Source: Herbaspirillum robiniae
GTDB taxonomy: Bacteria > Pseudomonadota > Gammaproteobacteria > Burkholderiales > Burkholderiaceae_D
Assembly: GCF_002213415.1 (NCBI RefSeq)
Contig: NZ_NJGU01000011.1
Span: 62,001-126,000 of the forward strand
Direction of reading: 5' to 3'
DNA: 64,000 nucleotides
A model generated the notes under the pieces. The model saw only the letters and a program-made list of their open reading frames with translations. It searched no databases and was not told the DNA's origin. Position 1 is the first letter of the stretch. Every line of letters starts with the position of its first letter. This document shows, piece after piece, positions 10,287 to 18,062 of this stretch. The position numbers and the translations under genes were made by a program.

Positions 10287-10727
10287 TTATTTCTTGCTGT
10301 CGCCGCTGTCGGCGTCACCGTCCTGCTGGGGTTTCTTCTTGACGCCCCAGTCGAACTCGCCGACCTTCCATTGGGCCGAGGTCGGAGGCGCGCTCTGGGC
10401 GTCGCCCGGGGTCGAGCCGCCGAGGTTCTTGTTCGGGCGCATGTAGTAGGTGCTCGGGCCGGAGTGGACTTCGATTTCCTTGGTCTGGCCGTGGTCGCGC
10501 TGTTCCTTGATGCTGTTGCCGCCGCTGTTGCCCTGGTCGCCCGGCTTGCGGATGGTCACGGCCGGCGGTTCGCCTTCTTCCAGCTTCTCCAGTTCAGGCG
10601 GCGGAGGCGCCGGCTGGGCGACGATGCCCGGCGGGGTCTGTGCACCCGCCAGCGGCGATGCTAAACCGGCCAGGCACAGCAGGGCTGCGGCCAGCGACTC
10701 TTTGGACCAGACTTTGGATGGTTTCAT
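10287..10727 (-). CDS. DUF2782-type secreted protein of unknown function
   Basis: A 146-residue protein with a Sec signal peptide (about residues 1-29, core [18 protein letters not shown], cleavage near GAQ). The mature part is Pro-rich, then charged, with a small conserved core ([15 protein letters not shown]) that I associate with DUF2782 proteins encoded near polA and thrB in betaproteobacteria. The C-terminus is Lys/Asp-rich. The location is presumably periplasmic or envelope-associated. Function is unknown. It is separated from thrB by about 200 bases holding a strong hairpin. Confidence 0.75.
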   Translation of the reverse strand: MKPSKVWSKESLAAALLCLAGLASPLAGAQTPPGIVAQPAPPPPELEKLEEGEPPAVTIRKPGDQGNSGGNSIKEQRDHGQTKEIEVHSGPSTYYMRPNKNLGGSTPGDAQSAPPTSAQWKVGEFDWGVKKKPQQDGDADSGDSKK

Positions 10728-10844
10728 GATCTTTTAGGAAAGGGGTTGGTGTTGTTTTAGGCCATTGTAGCAAACCATCGTTCCGGGCTTGCCGCGTTTC
10801 GCCGCGGAAATGCGCTTTCCTGCAACATTTCGCCGCGCCGCGCA

Positions 10845-10874
10845 TGAAAAAGCCCGCGCGGGAAGGCGCGGGCT
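10845..10874 (-). terminator. Rho-independent terminator of the LOG-family gene
   Basis: On the - strand the sequence reads AGCCCGCGC, a 6-base loop, GCGCGGGCT and then a T-run ending near 10847. The 9-bp perfect stem (arms 10851-10859 and 10866-10874) begins 20 bases past the LOG stop, in the right orientation. Confidence 0.85.
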
Positions 10875-10894
10875 CTGCCGGAAAAGCGCGACGC

Positions 10895-11641
10895 TTACAG
10901 GAACATGCCGCTCTGGCGCTCGGCTTCGACGTGGGTCTCGGCCGGCTTGTCCTTCTCTTCGTGGAATTTCTGGATGGCCTTGACCACCTCGGCCGGGTCG
11001 TCGATCACCTGCAGCAGGTTCAGGTCCTTGGGCGAGATCATGCCGTCGTCGATCAGGCGCGTCTTGATCCACTCGATCAGGCCGGCCCAGAACTGGCTGC
11101 CCACCAGGATCACCGGCATCAGGCGCGATTTGCCGGTCTGCATCAGGGTCAGCGCTTCGGTCAGTTCGTCGAGCGTGCCGAAGCCGCCCGGCAGCACGAC
11201 GTAGGCGTCGGCATATTTGACGAAGGCCACCTTGCGCGCGAAGAAATGGCGGAAGGACAGCGAGATGTCCTGCCAGCCGTTGCCGTGCTGCTCATGCGGG
11301 AGTTCGATGTTCAGGCCCACCGACGGCGAGGCGCCGTCGAAGGCACCCTTGTTGGCCGCCTCCATGATGCCGGGGCCGCCGCCGGAGATCACCGCATAGC
11401 CGGCATCGGACAGGCGGCGCGCGATGTCCACGCACAAGGCATAGTGCGGATCGTCGGGTTTGGTGCGGGCGGAACCGAAGATGGAAACGGCGGGACGCAG
11501 CTCCGACAGGCGTTCGGTCGATTCAATGAATTCTGCCATAATCGTGAGTACATGCCACGACTCGCGCGCCTTCTTGGCGGTGGCGCGTTCAATGTCGTTC
11601 ACTTCCCGCAGGCGCGGTACTTTTTTTCCTCTTTGTTCCAT
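10895..11641 (-). CDS. LOG-family (TIGR00730) nucleotide 5'-monophosphate nucleosidase
   Basis: A 248-residue Rossmann-fold protein with the LOG signatures SGGGPGIMEAANKGA and PGGFGTLDE. Family members split nucleoside 5'-monophosphates into base and ribose 5-phosphate; plant and some bacterial members release cytokinins from their riboside monophosphates. The first about 36 residues (rich in Arg, Lys and Glu) are an extension seen in betaproteobacterial members before MAEFIESTERLSE. The ATG lies on the palindrome CATATG at 11639-11644, which also holds the polA start. An alternative start is ATG 11539. A clean terminator follows the gene. Which nucleotide it uses cannot be told from sequence. 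Confidence 0.88.
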   Translation of the reverse strand: MEQRGKKVPRLREVNDIERATAKKARESWHVLTIMAEFIESTERLSELRPAVSIFGSARTKPDDPHYALCVDIARRLSDAGYAVISGGGPGIMEAANKGAFDGASPSVGLNIELPHEQHGNGWQDISLSFRHFFARKVAFVKYADAYVVLPGGFGTLDELTEALTLMQTGKSRLMPVILVGSQFWAGLIEWIKTRLIDDGMISPKDLNLLQVIDDPAEVVKAIQKFHEEKDKPAETHVEAERQSGMFL

Positions 11642-14422
11642 ATGCAAAAAACCTTGTTGTTAGTTGATGGTTCCAGTTACCTGTATCGCGCGTTTCATGC
11701 CTTGCCCGATATGCGTAACGCGGAAGGCGCGCCCACCGGTGCGCTGTACGGCATCATCAATATGCTGCGCCGACTGCGAAACGATTATCCCGCAAGTTAC
11801 GTCGCCTGTGTATTCGATGCCAAGGGCAAGACTTTCCGCGACGATCTCTATCCCGACTACAAGGCCACCCGCAAATCGATGCCGGAGGACCTGGCGCTGC
11901 AGATCGAACCCATCCATGCTGCAGTGCGGGCGCTGGGCTGGCCGATCCTGATGGTCGAAGGCATCGAGGCCGACGACGTCATCGCCACGCTGTCCGTGCA
12001 GGCCACCGCCGCCGGACTTGACACCATCGTCTCCACCGGCGACAAGGACATGGCGCAGCTGGTCAACGAGCATGTGACCCTGGTCAACACGATGAGCAAC
12101 GAGACGCTCGACATCAAGGGCGTCACCGAAAAATTCGGCGTGCCGCCCGAGCGCATCGTGGACTACCTCAGCCTCATCGGCGACACCGTCGACAACGTTC
12201 CCGGCGTCGAGAAATGCGGACCCAAGACCGCCGTCAAATGGCTCGCCGCCTATGGCTCGCTGGACGGCGTGATGGAAAACGCCGCCAAGATCACCGGCGT
12301 GGTCGGAGAGAACCTGCGCAAGGCATTGGACTGGCTGCCGCAGGGAAGAGTTCTCGTCACCGTGAAGACCGACTGCGACCTGTCGGCGCACATGGTCTCC
12401 ATCCTCGAGTCGCTGACCATGCAGCCGCAGGACAAGGCCACGCTCAAAGACCTGTTCACCCGCAACAATTTCCGCACCTGGCTGCGCGAGATCGGTGACG
12501 ACGCAGGTGCGTCGATGCCCGCCGCCGCCAGCGCGCCCGGCGTCACGGCAGCCGCGGCGGTGGCCGGCGCCGAGGCCGATGCGCCGGCGCAGGGCGGGCT
12601 GTTCGCCGCCGCCGCGCCGGTCGAGTACGAGACCGTGCTGACCGACGCGCAGCTGGACAAATGGATCGCCGCCATCGACGTCGCAACGCTGACCGCGGTC
12701 GACACCGAGACCACCTCGCTGGACGCGATGCAGGCCGAGCTGGTCGGCATCTCGTTGTGCTGGGAACCGGGCCGCGCGGCCTACATCCCGGTCGGCCACA
12801 ACTACCAGGACGCGCCGGCCCAGCTCGCGCGCGAACATGTGCTGGCCAAACTGAAGCCGTGGCTGGAAGACGCATCCAAGCCCAAGCTCGGCCAGCACCT
12901 CAAGTACGACAGCCACATCTTCGCCAACTACGGCGTGAGGCTGGCGGGCATCAGGCACGACACGTTGCTGGAGTCTTACGTGTTCGAGTCGCACCGCACG
13001 CATGACATGGACAGCCTGGCCGCGCGCCACCTCGAGCGCAAGACCATCACCTATGCGGAAGTCTGCGGCAAGGGCGCCTCGCAGATCGGCTTCAACGAGG
13101 TCGCGCTGGAACGCGCCACCGAATACGCGGCCGAGGACGCCGACGTCACGCTGGCCCTGCACCACGCGATGTGGCCGCAGATCGAGCACGACGACAAGCT
13201 GCGCTTCATCTACGAAAAGATCGAGGTGCCCACTTCGGTCGTGCTGCAAAAGATCGAGCGCAACGGCGTGCTGATCGACAGCGCGCGCCTGGCGCAGCAG
13301 TCGAACGACCTCGGCCGCCGCATGCTGGAGATCGAGCAGCAGGCCTACGACCTGGCCGGCCAGCCGTTCAACCTGAACTCGCCCAAGCAACTGGGCGAGA
13401 TCCTGTTCGGCAAGCTGGAGCTGCCGGTGGTGAAGAAGACCGCTTCCGGCGCGCCGTCCACCGACGAGGAGGTGCTGCAGAAGCTGGCCGAGGACTATCC
13501 GCTGCCCAAGGTGCTGCTGGACTACCGCGGCCTGTCCAAGCTGAAGTCGACCTATACCGACAAGCTGCCCAAGATGATCAACCCGGCCACCGGCCGCGTG
13601 CACACCAACTACGCGCAGGCGGTGGCGGTGACCGGCCGCCTGGCTTCCAACGATCCCAACCTGCAGAACATCCCGATCCGCACCGCCGAAGGCCGCCGCA
13701 TCCGCGAAGCCTTCGTCGCACCCGAGGGCAGCGTGATCGTCTCGGCCGACTATTCGCAGATCGAGCTGCGCATCATGGCGCACATCTCCGAAGACGAAAA
13801 CATGCTCAAGGCGTTTGCCGAGGGCGAAGACATCCACCGCGCCACCGCCGCCGAGATCTTCGGCATCGCGCCCGACCAGGTCGAGTCCGAGCAGCGCCGC
13901 TACGCCAAGGTGATCAACTTCGGCCTGATCTACGGCATGAGCGCCTTCGGCCTGGCCGGCAACCTCGGCATCGAGCGTTCGGCCGCGCAGATGTACATCG
14001 ACAAGTACTTCATGCGCTTCTCCGGCGTGAAGCGCTACATGGACGAGACGCGCATGCAGGCCAAGGCGCGCGGTTTTGTGGAGACCGTGTTCGGCCGCCG
14101 CCTGTGGCTGCCCGAGATCAACTCGCCCAACGGCCCGCGTCGCCAGGGCGCCGAGCGCGCGGCGATCAACGCGCCGATGCAGGGCACCGCCGCCGATTTG
14201 ATCAAACTGGCAATGATCGCCGTGCAAGGCTGGCTGGAGTCCGAAAAGCTGGCCACGCGCATGATCATGCAGGTGCACGACGAACTGGTGTTGGAAGTTC
14301 CACAACAAGAGCTGGAACTGGTGCGTGAAAAGCTGCCCGAACTGATGAAAAATGTTGCGGAGCTGAAAGTTCCCTTGCTTGCCGAGGTAGGAATCGGTAA
14401 GAATTGGGACGAGGCGCATTAA
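11642..14422 (+). CDS. polA: DNA polymerase I
   Basis: A 926-residue protein, about the size of E. coli Pol I (928). The N-terminal 5'-3' exonuclease/flap domain (1 to about 290) begins MQKTLLLVDGSSYLYRAFHA. The 3'-5' exonuclease domain (about 320-510) keeps its DxE motif in DTETTSLD (Asp354) and YAAEDADVT, so proofreading looks intact. The polymerase domain has motif A SADYSQIELRI (Asp703), the O-helix RRYAKVINFGLIYG and motif C QVHDELVLE (Asp880). The conserved N-terminus fixes ATG 11642, directly abutting the divergent LOG start with no spacer. It functions in Okazaki fragment processing and repair. Its promoter must lie within the LOG reading frame. Confidence 0.97.
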   Translation: MQKTLLLVDGSSYLYRAFHALPDMRNAEGAPTGALYGIINMLRRLRNDYPASYVACVFDAKGKTFRDDLYPDYKATRKSMPEDLALQIEPIHAAVRALGWPILMVEGIEADDVIATLSVQATAAGLDTIVSTGDKDMAQLVNEHVTLVNTMSNETLDIKGVTEKFGVPPERIVDYLSLIGDTVDNVPGVEKCGPKTAVKWLAAYGSLDGVMENAAKITGVVGENLRKALDWLPQGRVLVTVKTDCDLSAHMVSILESLTMQPQDKATLKDLFTRNNFRTWLREIGDDAGASMPAAASAPGVTAAAAVAGAEADAPAQGGLFAAAAPVEYETVLTDAQLDKWIAAIDVATLTAVDTETTSLDAMQAELVGISLCWEPGRAAYIPVGHNYQDAPAQLAREHVLAKLKPWLEDASKPKLGQHLKYDSHIFANYGVRLAGIRHDTLLESYVFESHRTHDMDSLAARHLERKTITYAEVCGKGASQIGFNEVALERATEYAAEDADVTLALHHAMWPQIEHDDKLRFIYEKIEVPTSVVLQKIERNGVLIDSARLAQQSNDLGRRMLEIEQQAYDLAGQPFNLNSPKQLGEILFGKLELPVVKKTASGAPSTDEEVLQKLAEDYPLPKVLLDYRGLSKLKSTYTDKLPKMINPATGRVHTNYAQAVAVTGRLASNDPNLQNIPIRTAEGRRIREAFVAPEGSVIVSADYSQIELRIMAHISEDENMLKAFAEGEDIHRATAAEIFGIAPDQVESEQRRYAKVINFGLIYGMSAFGLAGNLGIERSAAQMYIDKYFMRFSGVKRYMDETRMQAKARGFVETVFGRRLWLPEINSPNGPRRQGAERAAINAPMQGTAADLIKLAMIAVQGWLESEKLATRMIMQVHDELVLEVPQQELELVREKLPELMKNVAELKVPLLAEVGIGKNWDEAH

Positions 14423-14789
14423 TTCGCAAAGTGACTTCCGGCGTTAAAAGTTACGTCAGCAGTTACGTATCAAAAAATCATGCCATTCGGATAATGCGAT
14501 TGGCGCGGCCCGCCCGGCCCATATAAAAAGAATGACGGCGGGCCGCTGTTTCAGCATCGGCAAGGCAACAAGAACAAGAAAGCAAAAAGACATCCGCCGC
14601 ACTCGCCCCATAACAACCAAGACGAGGCAGCGGAGGGAAGGCCGGACACGATCCGGCGCAAGAGGAGGCTGCGGCGGGATGCCGGCAGGGGACAGGGACA
14701 TTCGATGGCACAGGCCGGGCGCACGCGCGCGGCTGCGCTCCCCGGCTTGTTGACCATGGCCTCCGGTGACGACACTAGGAGGAGACGTG
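14423..14789. other. Gene-free interval between polA and the second chemoreceptor
   Basis: I see no convincing gene in these 367 bases. They hold a 10-bp perfect inverted repeat (14505-14514 with 14537-14546, 22-base loop, then TGTTT), which could end the polA transcript, and a 6-bp hairpin GCCGGA/TCCGGC at 14641-14657. The receptor's AGGAGGAG ribosome binding site is at 14777-14784. I did not find a good sigma-28 flagellar promoter. Confidence 0.6.
14505..14550 (+). terminator. Possible polA terminator hairpin
   Basis: Arms GCGGCCCGCC (14505-14514) and GGCGGGCCGC (14537-14546) are exact inverted repeats with a 22-base, A-rich loop and a short TGTTT tail. It lies 82 bases past the polA stop. 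The large loop and short T-run make it a weak call. Confidence 0.4.
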
Positions 14790-16472
14790 ATGAAGTCAGG
14801 GATGAAAGTGGGCGCGCGCCTGGGACTCGGGTTCGCATGGGTGGTGCTGCTGCTGGTGCTGGTGACCGCGTTCGGCATCTATAACATGCACCAGGTGCAG
14901 GCGCGGTTCACCAACGTGGTCGAAGTCAAGAACCCCGAAAGCGCGCTGGTCAAGGACATGATGGATACGGTCGCCGAGCGCTCCATCTCGCTGCGCAACC
15001 TGATGCTGCCGGCGGCGCCCGAGGACGTGGACATCGAGGCGCAATACATCGACGCCCAGACCCTCAAATACAAGATGTCGGCGCAGAAGCTGCAGCAGCT
15101 GTTCGACGAATCCGCCGGCACCACCGATGAAGAAAAGGCCGCGCTGCCCAAGATCAAGGCCCAGGCCGACAACGCCGAGAAGCTGATCACCCAGGCGGTG
15201 GAGTTCGGCCAGCGCCGCGAAGCCTACGAGCTGGCGCAATTCCTGAAAGACCAGTACCTGCCGGTGCAGAAATCCTGGCAGGTCGAGCTGAAGTCGCTGG
15301 CCGTGCTGGAAGACAAGCTCAACAAGGAAGCGGCCGCGTCCAGCGCCGCCGCTTATGCGCAGGCGCGCCTGCTGATGCTGATCACCAGCGCCGTGGGCGT
15401 GATCACCGCCATCCTGGCCGCGTTCTGGCTGACCCGCCACCTGCTGCACAAGCTGGGCGGCGAACCTGACTACGCGGTGAAGATCGCCGGCCAGATCGCC
15501 GAGGGCGACCTCGCCGTCGTCATCAATACCCGCCCTGGCGACCGCGACAGCCTGATGGTGGCGATGCGGGCCATGCGCGACAAGCTGGCCGCCATCGTGG
15601 CCGAGGTGCGCAACGGCTCCGAGACCATCACCACCGCCTCCTCCGAGATCGCGCGCGGCAACCTCGACCTGTCCTCGCGCACCGAGCAGCAGGCCGGCGC
15701 GCTGGAAGAGACCGCGTCCTCGATGGAACAGCTCAACTCCACCGTCAAGCAGAACGCCGAGAACGCGCACCAGGCCAACGACCTGGCGCTGGCGGCATCC
15801 GACGTGGCGGTGCAGGGCGGCGCCATCGTCTCGCAGGTGGTGGAAACCATGCAGTCGATCAACGCCTCTTCGCAGAAGGTGGCCGACATCGTCAGCGTGA
15901 TCGACGGCATCGCCTTCCAGACCAACATCCTGGCCCTGAACGCGGCGGTGGAAGCCGCGCGCGCCGGTGAGCAGGGCCGCGGCTTCGCGGTGGTGGCCTC
16001 CGAGGTGCGCTCGCTGGCGCAGCGCTCGGCGTCGGCCGCCAAGGAGATCAAGGTGCTCATCGGCGACTCGGTCTCGACCGTGGAAAACGGCAGCAAGCTG
16101 GTCAGCCAGGCCGGCAGCACCATGACCGACATCGTCACCAGCATCAAGCGCGTGACCGACGTGATGACCGAGATCACCCACGCCAACCGCGAGCAGAGCG
16201 GCGGCATCGAGCAGGTCAACGAAGCCATCATCCAGATCGACGACATGACCCAGCAGAACGCGGCCCTGGTCGAGCAGGCCGCGGCCGCCGCGCGCTCGCT
16301 GCAGGAGCAGGCTTCCGGCCTGCAGCAGCTGGTCAGCGTGTTCCGCCTGGATGCCTCGCAGCTGGCGGCAAGGCCGGTCTACGAGGAGGCGCCCGATGAG
16401 CGCACCATCGACGTCACCCCGGCCGCGCCCGGGCTGCCGGCGGGCGGCAACCTGCTGGCGGTGCAGGCCTGA
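14790..16472 (+). CDS. Methyl-accepting chemotaxis protein with 4-helix-bundle-type sensor
   Basis: A 560-residue transmembrane receptor. TM1 is at about residues 12-33 ([18 protein letters not shown]). A helical periplasmic domain of about 150 residues resembles the 4HB_MCP class. TM2 ([19 protein letters not shown]) is followed by a HAMP domain and a signalling domain with the tip [18 protein letters not shown]. The C-terminal tail is about 50 residues and lacks a CheR pentapeptide. The start is ATG 14790, 5 bases after AGGAGGAG; the frame extends 8 codons upstream without a site. The ligand is not predictable. The gene stands alone between polA and a dienelactone-hydrolase-like gene. Confidence 0.93.
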   Translation: MKSGMKVGARLGLGFAWVVLLLVLVTAFGIYNMHQVQARFTNVVEVKNPESALVKDMMDTVAERSISLRNLMLPAAPEDVDIEAQYIDAQTLKYKMSAQKLQQLFDESAGTTDEEKAALPKIKAQADNAEKLITQAVEFGQRREAYELAQFLKDQYLPVQKSWQVELKSLAVLEDKLNKEAAASSAAAYAQARLLMLITSAVGVITAILAAFWLTRHLLHKLGGEPDYAVKIAGQIAEGDLAVVINTRPGDRDSLMVAMRAMRDKLAAIVAEVRNGSETITTASSEIARGNLDLSSRTEQQAGALEETASSMEQLNSTVKQNAENAHQANDLALAASDVAVQGGAIVSQVVETMQSINASSQKVADIVSVIDGIAFQTNILALNAAVEAARAGEQGRGFAVVASEVRSLAQRSASAAKEIKVLIGDSVSTVENGSKLVSQAGSTMTDIVTSIKRVTDVMTEITHANREQSGGIEQVNEAIIQIDDMTQQNAALVEQAAAAARSLQEQASGLQQLVSVFRLDASQLAARPVYEEAPDERTIDVTPAAPGLPAGGNLLAVQA

Positions 16473-16539
16473 GGCGCTAAGCGATTTCACGTAGCGCCGG
16501 CCGCGCGTGCATACGCGAGCCGCGGTTTGCGGTTAGTAT

Positions 16540-16628
16540 CCGGCTTGGAGTGCAAGCCGGTCATCCGGAAATGCGAGGGCGCGCCCCTCGTCTTCCACTG
16601 AAGCGGCCTGCATGCGGGCCGCTTTTTT
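16540..16628 (+). ncRNA. Candidate structured small RNA or 3' UTR element
   Basis: Three hairpins follow each other: CCGGCTT/AAGCCGG (16540-16560, 7-base loop), a GAGGG/CCCTC stem near 16575-16590, and a terminator stem AGCGGCC/GGCCGCT at 16602-16623 with T-run to 16628. A TTAGTAT sequence just upstream (16533-16539) could be a -10 box, but I see no good -35. It may be an independent RNA of about 90 nt or a structured 3' end of the chemoreceptor mRNA. Confidence 0.4.
16602..16628 (+). terminator. Rho-independent terminator
   Basis: AGCGGCC (16602-16608), loop TGCATGCG, GGCCGCT (16617-16623), with six T residues at 16623-16628. It ends transcripts from the chemoreceptor gene or from the candidate RNA just upstream. 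Confidence 0.85.
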
Positions 16629-16776
16629 CATGGGCCGCGCGCGGCGCCGCCAGCCAGCATTCCGGCAACGATTCTTTCAGCAGTGACGAGCAGCACACCG
16701 CGCCCGGCCTCGACTTCGGCCGACGGCGCGGCGACAACGACAACCGACTCAAACCGACTGAATCACGGAGAACCCG

Positions 16777-17661
16777 ATGAACGATTTCCGCAAAGACCTC
16801 GACAGCCTGCTCGGCCAGAGCAGCCTGCCCGCCACCCCCGACCGTCGCGCCTTCATCAAGACCGCGCTGGGCACCGGCTTCGCCGCTGCCGTGCTGCCGG
16901 TGTGCGCGCAGACCATGATCAAGACCGACACCGCCGGCCTGACCGCGGGCGAAGTGGCCATCACCGTCAACGGCCAGCGCGTGCCGGCCTACCGCGCCCA
17001 GCCGGAAGGCAAGACCAACCTGCCGGTGGTGATCGTGGTGTCGGAGATTTTCGGCGTGCATGAGCATATCGCCGACATCGCGCGCCGCTTCGCCAAGCTC
17101 GGTTATCTCGCCATCGCGCCGGATTTCTTCATCCGCCAGGGCAACCCGATGGCCTATACCTCGATTGCCGAGCTGCAGAAGGAGATCATCTCCAAGGTGC
17201 CCGACGAGCAGGTGATGGGCGACATCGACGCCTACGTCAAATGGGCCGGCGAGAACGGCGGCGACATCAGCCGCCTGGGCATCAACGGTTTTTGCTGGGG
17301 CGGGCGCGTGGTGTGGCTGTACAGCGCGCACAATCCCAAGGTCAAGGCGGGCGCCGCCTGGTATGGCCGCATCGTCGGCGACAAGAGCGGGCTGTTCCCG
17401 CAGCAGCCGATCGACATCGCGCCCACGCTGAAGGTGCCGGTGATCGGCCTGTACGGCGGCAAGGACCAGGGCATCCCGGTGTCCACCGTGGAGCAGATGA
17501 AGGAAGCGCTGGCCAAGGCCGGCAACAAGTCGGAGTTCCATGTCTATCCGAACTCCGGCCACGCCTTCAATGCCGACTACCGTCCCAGCTACGTCGAGGC
17601 TGACGCCAAGGACGCATGGACGCATGTGGTGGCCTGGTTCAAGAGCCACGGCGTGATCTGA
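16777..17661 (+). CDS. Dienelactone hydrolase family protein with Tat signal
   Basis: A 294-residue alpha/beta hydrolase. The N-terminus has a twin-arginine motif DRRAFIK (near residues 22-28) before a hydrophobic stretch (ALGTGFAAAVLPVCA), so export by Tat is likely. The catalytic residues of the DLH family are visible: the Glu in VVSEIFGVHEH, the nucleophile Cys in NGFCWGG, the Asp in YGGKDQGI and the His in SGHAF. Family enzymes open lactones such as dienelactone; exported members of this type are uncharacterised as far as I know. ATG 16777 is preceded by CGGAG. The gene is monocistronic, ended by the terminator at 17751-17776. Confidence 0.88.
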   Translation: MNDFRKDLDSLLGQSSLPATPDRRAFIKTALGTGFAAAVLPVCAQTMIKTDTAGLTAGEVAITVNGQRVPAYRAQPEGKTNLPVVIVVSEIFGVHEHIADIARRFAKLGYLAIAPDFFIRQGNPMAYTSIAELQKEIISKVPDEQVMGDIDAYVKWAGENGGDISRLGINGFCWGGRVVWLYSAHNPKVKAGAAWYGRIVGDKSGLFPQQPIDIAPTLKVPVIGLYGGKDQGIPVSTVEQMKEALAKAGNKSEFHVYPNSGHAFNADYRPSYVEADAKDAWTHVVAWFKSHGVI

Positions 17662-17690
17662 TCCGGGCAATCCGGGAGGCGGCATCGCAA

Positions 17691-17736
17691 TGGTGCGCCT
17701 CTGATGCAGATCAAGGCGGCGCGCACCAAATTGTGC
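17691..17736. promoter_or_regulatory. NtrC-like enhancer sites
   Basis: TGGTGCGC (17691-17698) and GCGCACCA (17721-17728) are inverted copies 22 bases apart. The second lies in the palindrome GCAC-N6-GTGC (17723-17736). Both resemble the NtrC half-sites TGCACCA/TGGTGCA, with mismatches. They lie about 100-140 bases upstream of the sigma-54 promoter, the usual enhancer distance. Confidence 0.55.
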
Positions 17737-17750
17737 CGGCCGCCGCCGCG

Positions 17751-17776
17751 AGGGACGGAGATTTCCGTCCCTTTTT
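17751..17776 (+). terminator. Rho-independent terminator of the dienelactone-hydrolase-like gene
   Basis: A perfect 9-bp stem, AGGGACGGA (17751-17759) with TCCGTCCCT (17764-17772), a 4-base loop and a run of T residues. Confidence 0.9.
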
Positions 17777-17832
17777 CTTTGCGTGCGCGTGAAAACACAT
17801 GTGTATCAGGCGCAAAACGCGCCGTCGTGGAC

Positions 17833-17847
17833 TGGCACGCGCTTTGC
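17833..17847 (+). promoter_or_regulatory. Sigma-54 (RpoN) promoter, -24/-12 type
   Basis: TGGCACG, four bases, then TTGC matches the sigma-54 consensus TGGCACG-N4-TTGC exactly, with invariant GG at 17834-17835 and GC at 17846-17847. Transcription should begin near 17859, giving a leader of about 200 nt before the reductase gene and about 108 nt before the leader ORF. NtrC-like sites lie upstream. Confidence 0.88.
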
Positions 17848-17918
17848 TATATCGATCGTTGAGTAGAAGCGGCTAGCGGTCGGTTCAGACACCGGCTTGC
17901 GGGGCATTGCTCGTGACG

Positions 17919-17938
17919 CCATCGGATTGCCCCGATGG
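17919..17938 (+). promoter_or_regulatory. Leader mRNA hairpin
   Basis: CCATCGG (17919-17925) and CCGATGG (17932-17938) form a 7-bp stem, extended by ATTGC/GCAAT on the outside (17906-17910, 17945-17949). A competing pair GTCCT/AGGAC could cover the ribosome binding region of the leader ORF (about 17938-17958). This may control leader translation; it is untested. Confidence 0.4.
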
Positions 17939-17966
17939 TCCTGTGCAATTCATAGGACACGAGACC

Positions 17967-18062
17967 ATGAACGCCCATCGAGCTTGCTACTTCACTGCGC
18001 CATCTCCTGTGGCCGTGCTTTTCTCCCCTGTCTCCCTGTCGCTGTCGCGAGGCGCGCGATGA
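17967..18062 (+). CDS. Candidate 31-residue leader peptide of the oxygenase operon
   Basis: ATG 17967 opens a 31-codon frame (MNAHRACYFTAPSPV...), preceded by a GGACACGAG sequence that can act as a weak ribosome binding site. Its TGA (18060-18062) overlaps the reductase ATG (18059-18061) as ATGA, the classic layout for coupled translation. It begins about 108 bases after the predicted sigma-54 start, so it would be the first reading frame on the mRNA. The peptide is not hydrophobic enough for a clear signal sequence and matches nothing I know. It may be a coupling device rather than a functional peptide. Confidence 0.4.
   Translation: MNAHRACYFTAPSPVAVLFSPVSLSLSRGAR

Larger units (their letters stand above)
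16473..16776. other. Gene-free interval with three consecutive hairpins
   Basis: Within these 304 bases I see no protein gene. A run of three stem-loops at 16540-16628 ends in a T-run (see the separate entries). Positions 16629-16776 contain only the upstream region and CGGAG ribosome binding site of the next gene. Confidence 0.6.
17662..17966. promoter_or_regulatory. Control region of the nitrogen-type operon
   Basis: These 305 bases hold, in order, NtrC-like palindromes (17691-17736), the terminator of the upstream gene (17751-17776), small inverted repeats ACACATGTGT (17795-17804) and GGCGC/GCGCC (17809-17823), a sigma-54 promoter (17833-17847) and a leader with a 7-bp hairpin (17919-17938). 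No other coding sequence is apparent. Confidence 0.7.

Noticed and set aside
10844..11641. In-frame upstream extension of polA
   Set aside because: The translation is not protein-like, it lies opposite the LOG gene, and MQKTLLLVDGSS is the conserved polA start.
11660..14419. 919-codon open frame on the - strand opposite polA
   Set aside because: It is a GC-rich shadow frame; it has no protein motifs and lies opposite an unambiguous polA.
14423..14789. Sigma-28 flagellar promoter before the second chemoreceptor
   Set aside because: I could not find a TAAA-N15-GCCGATAA-like match.
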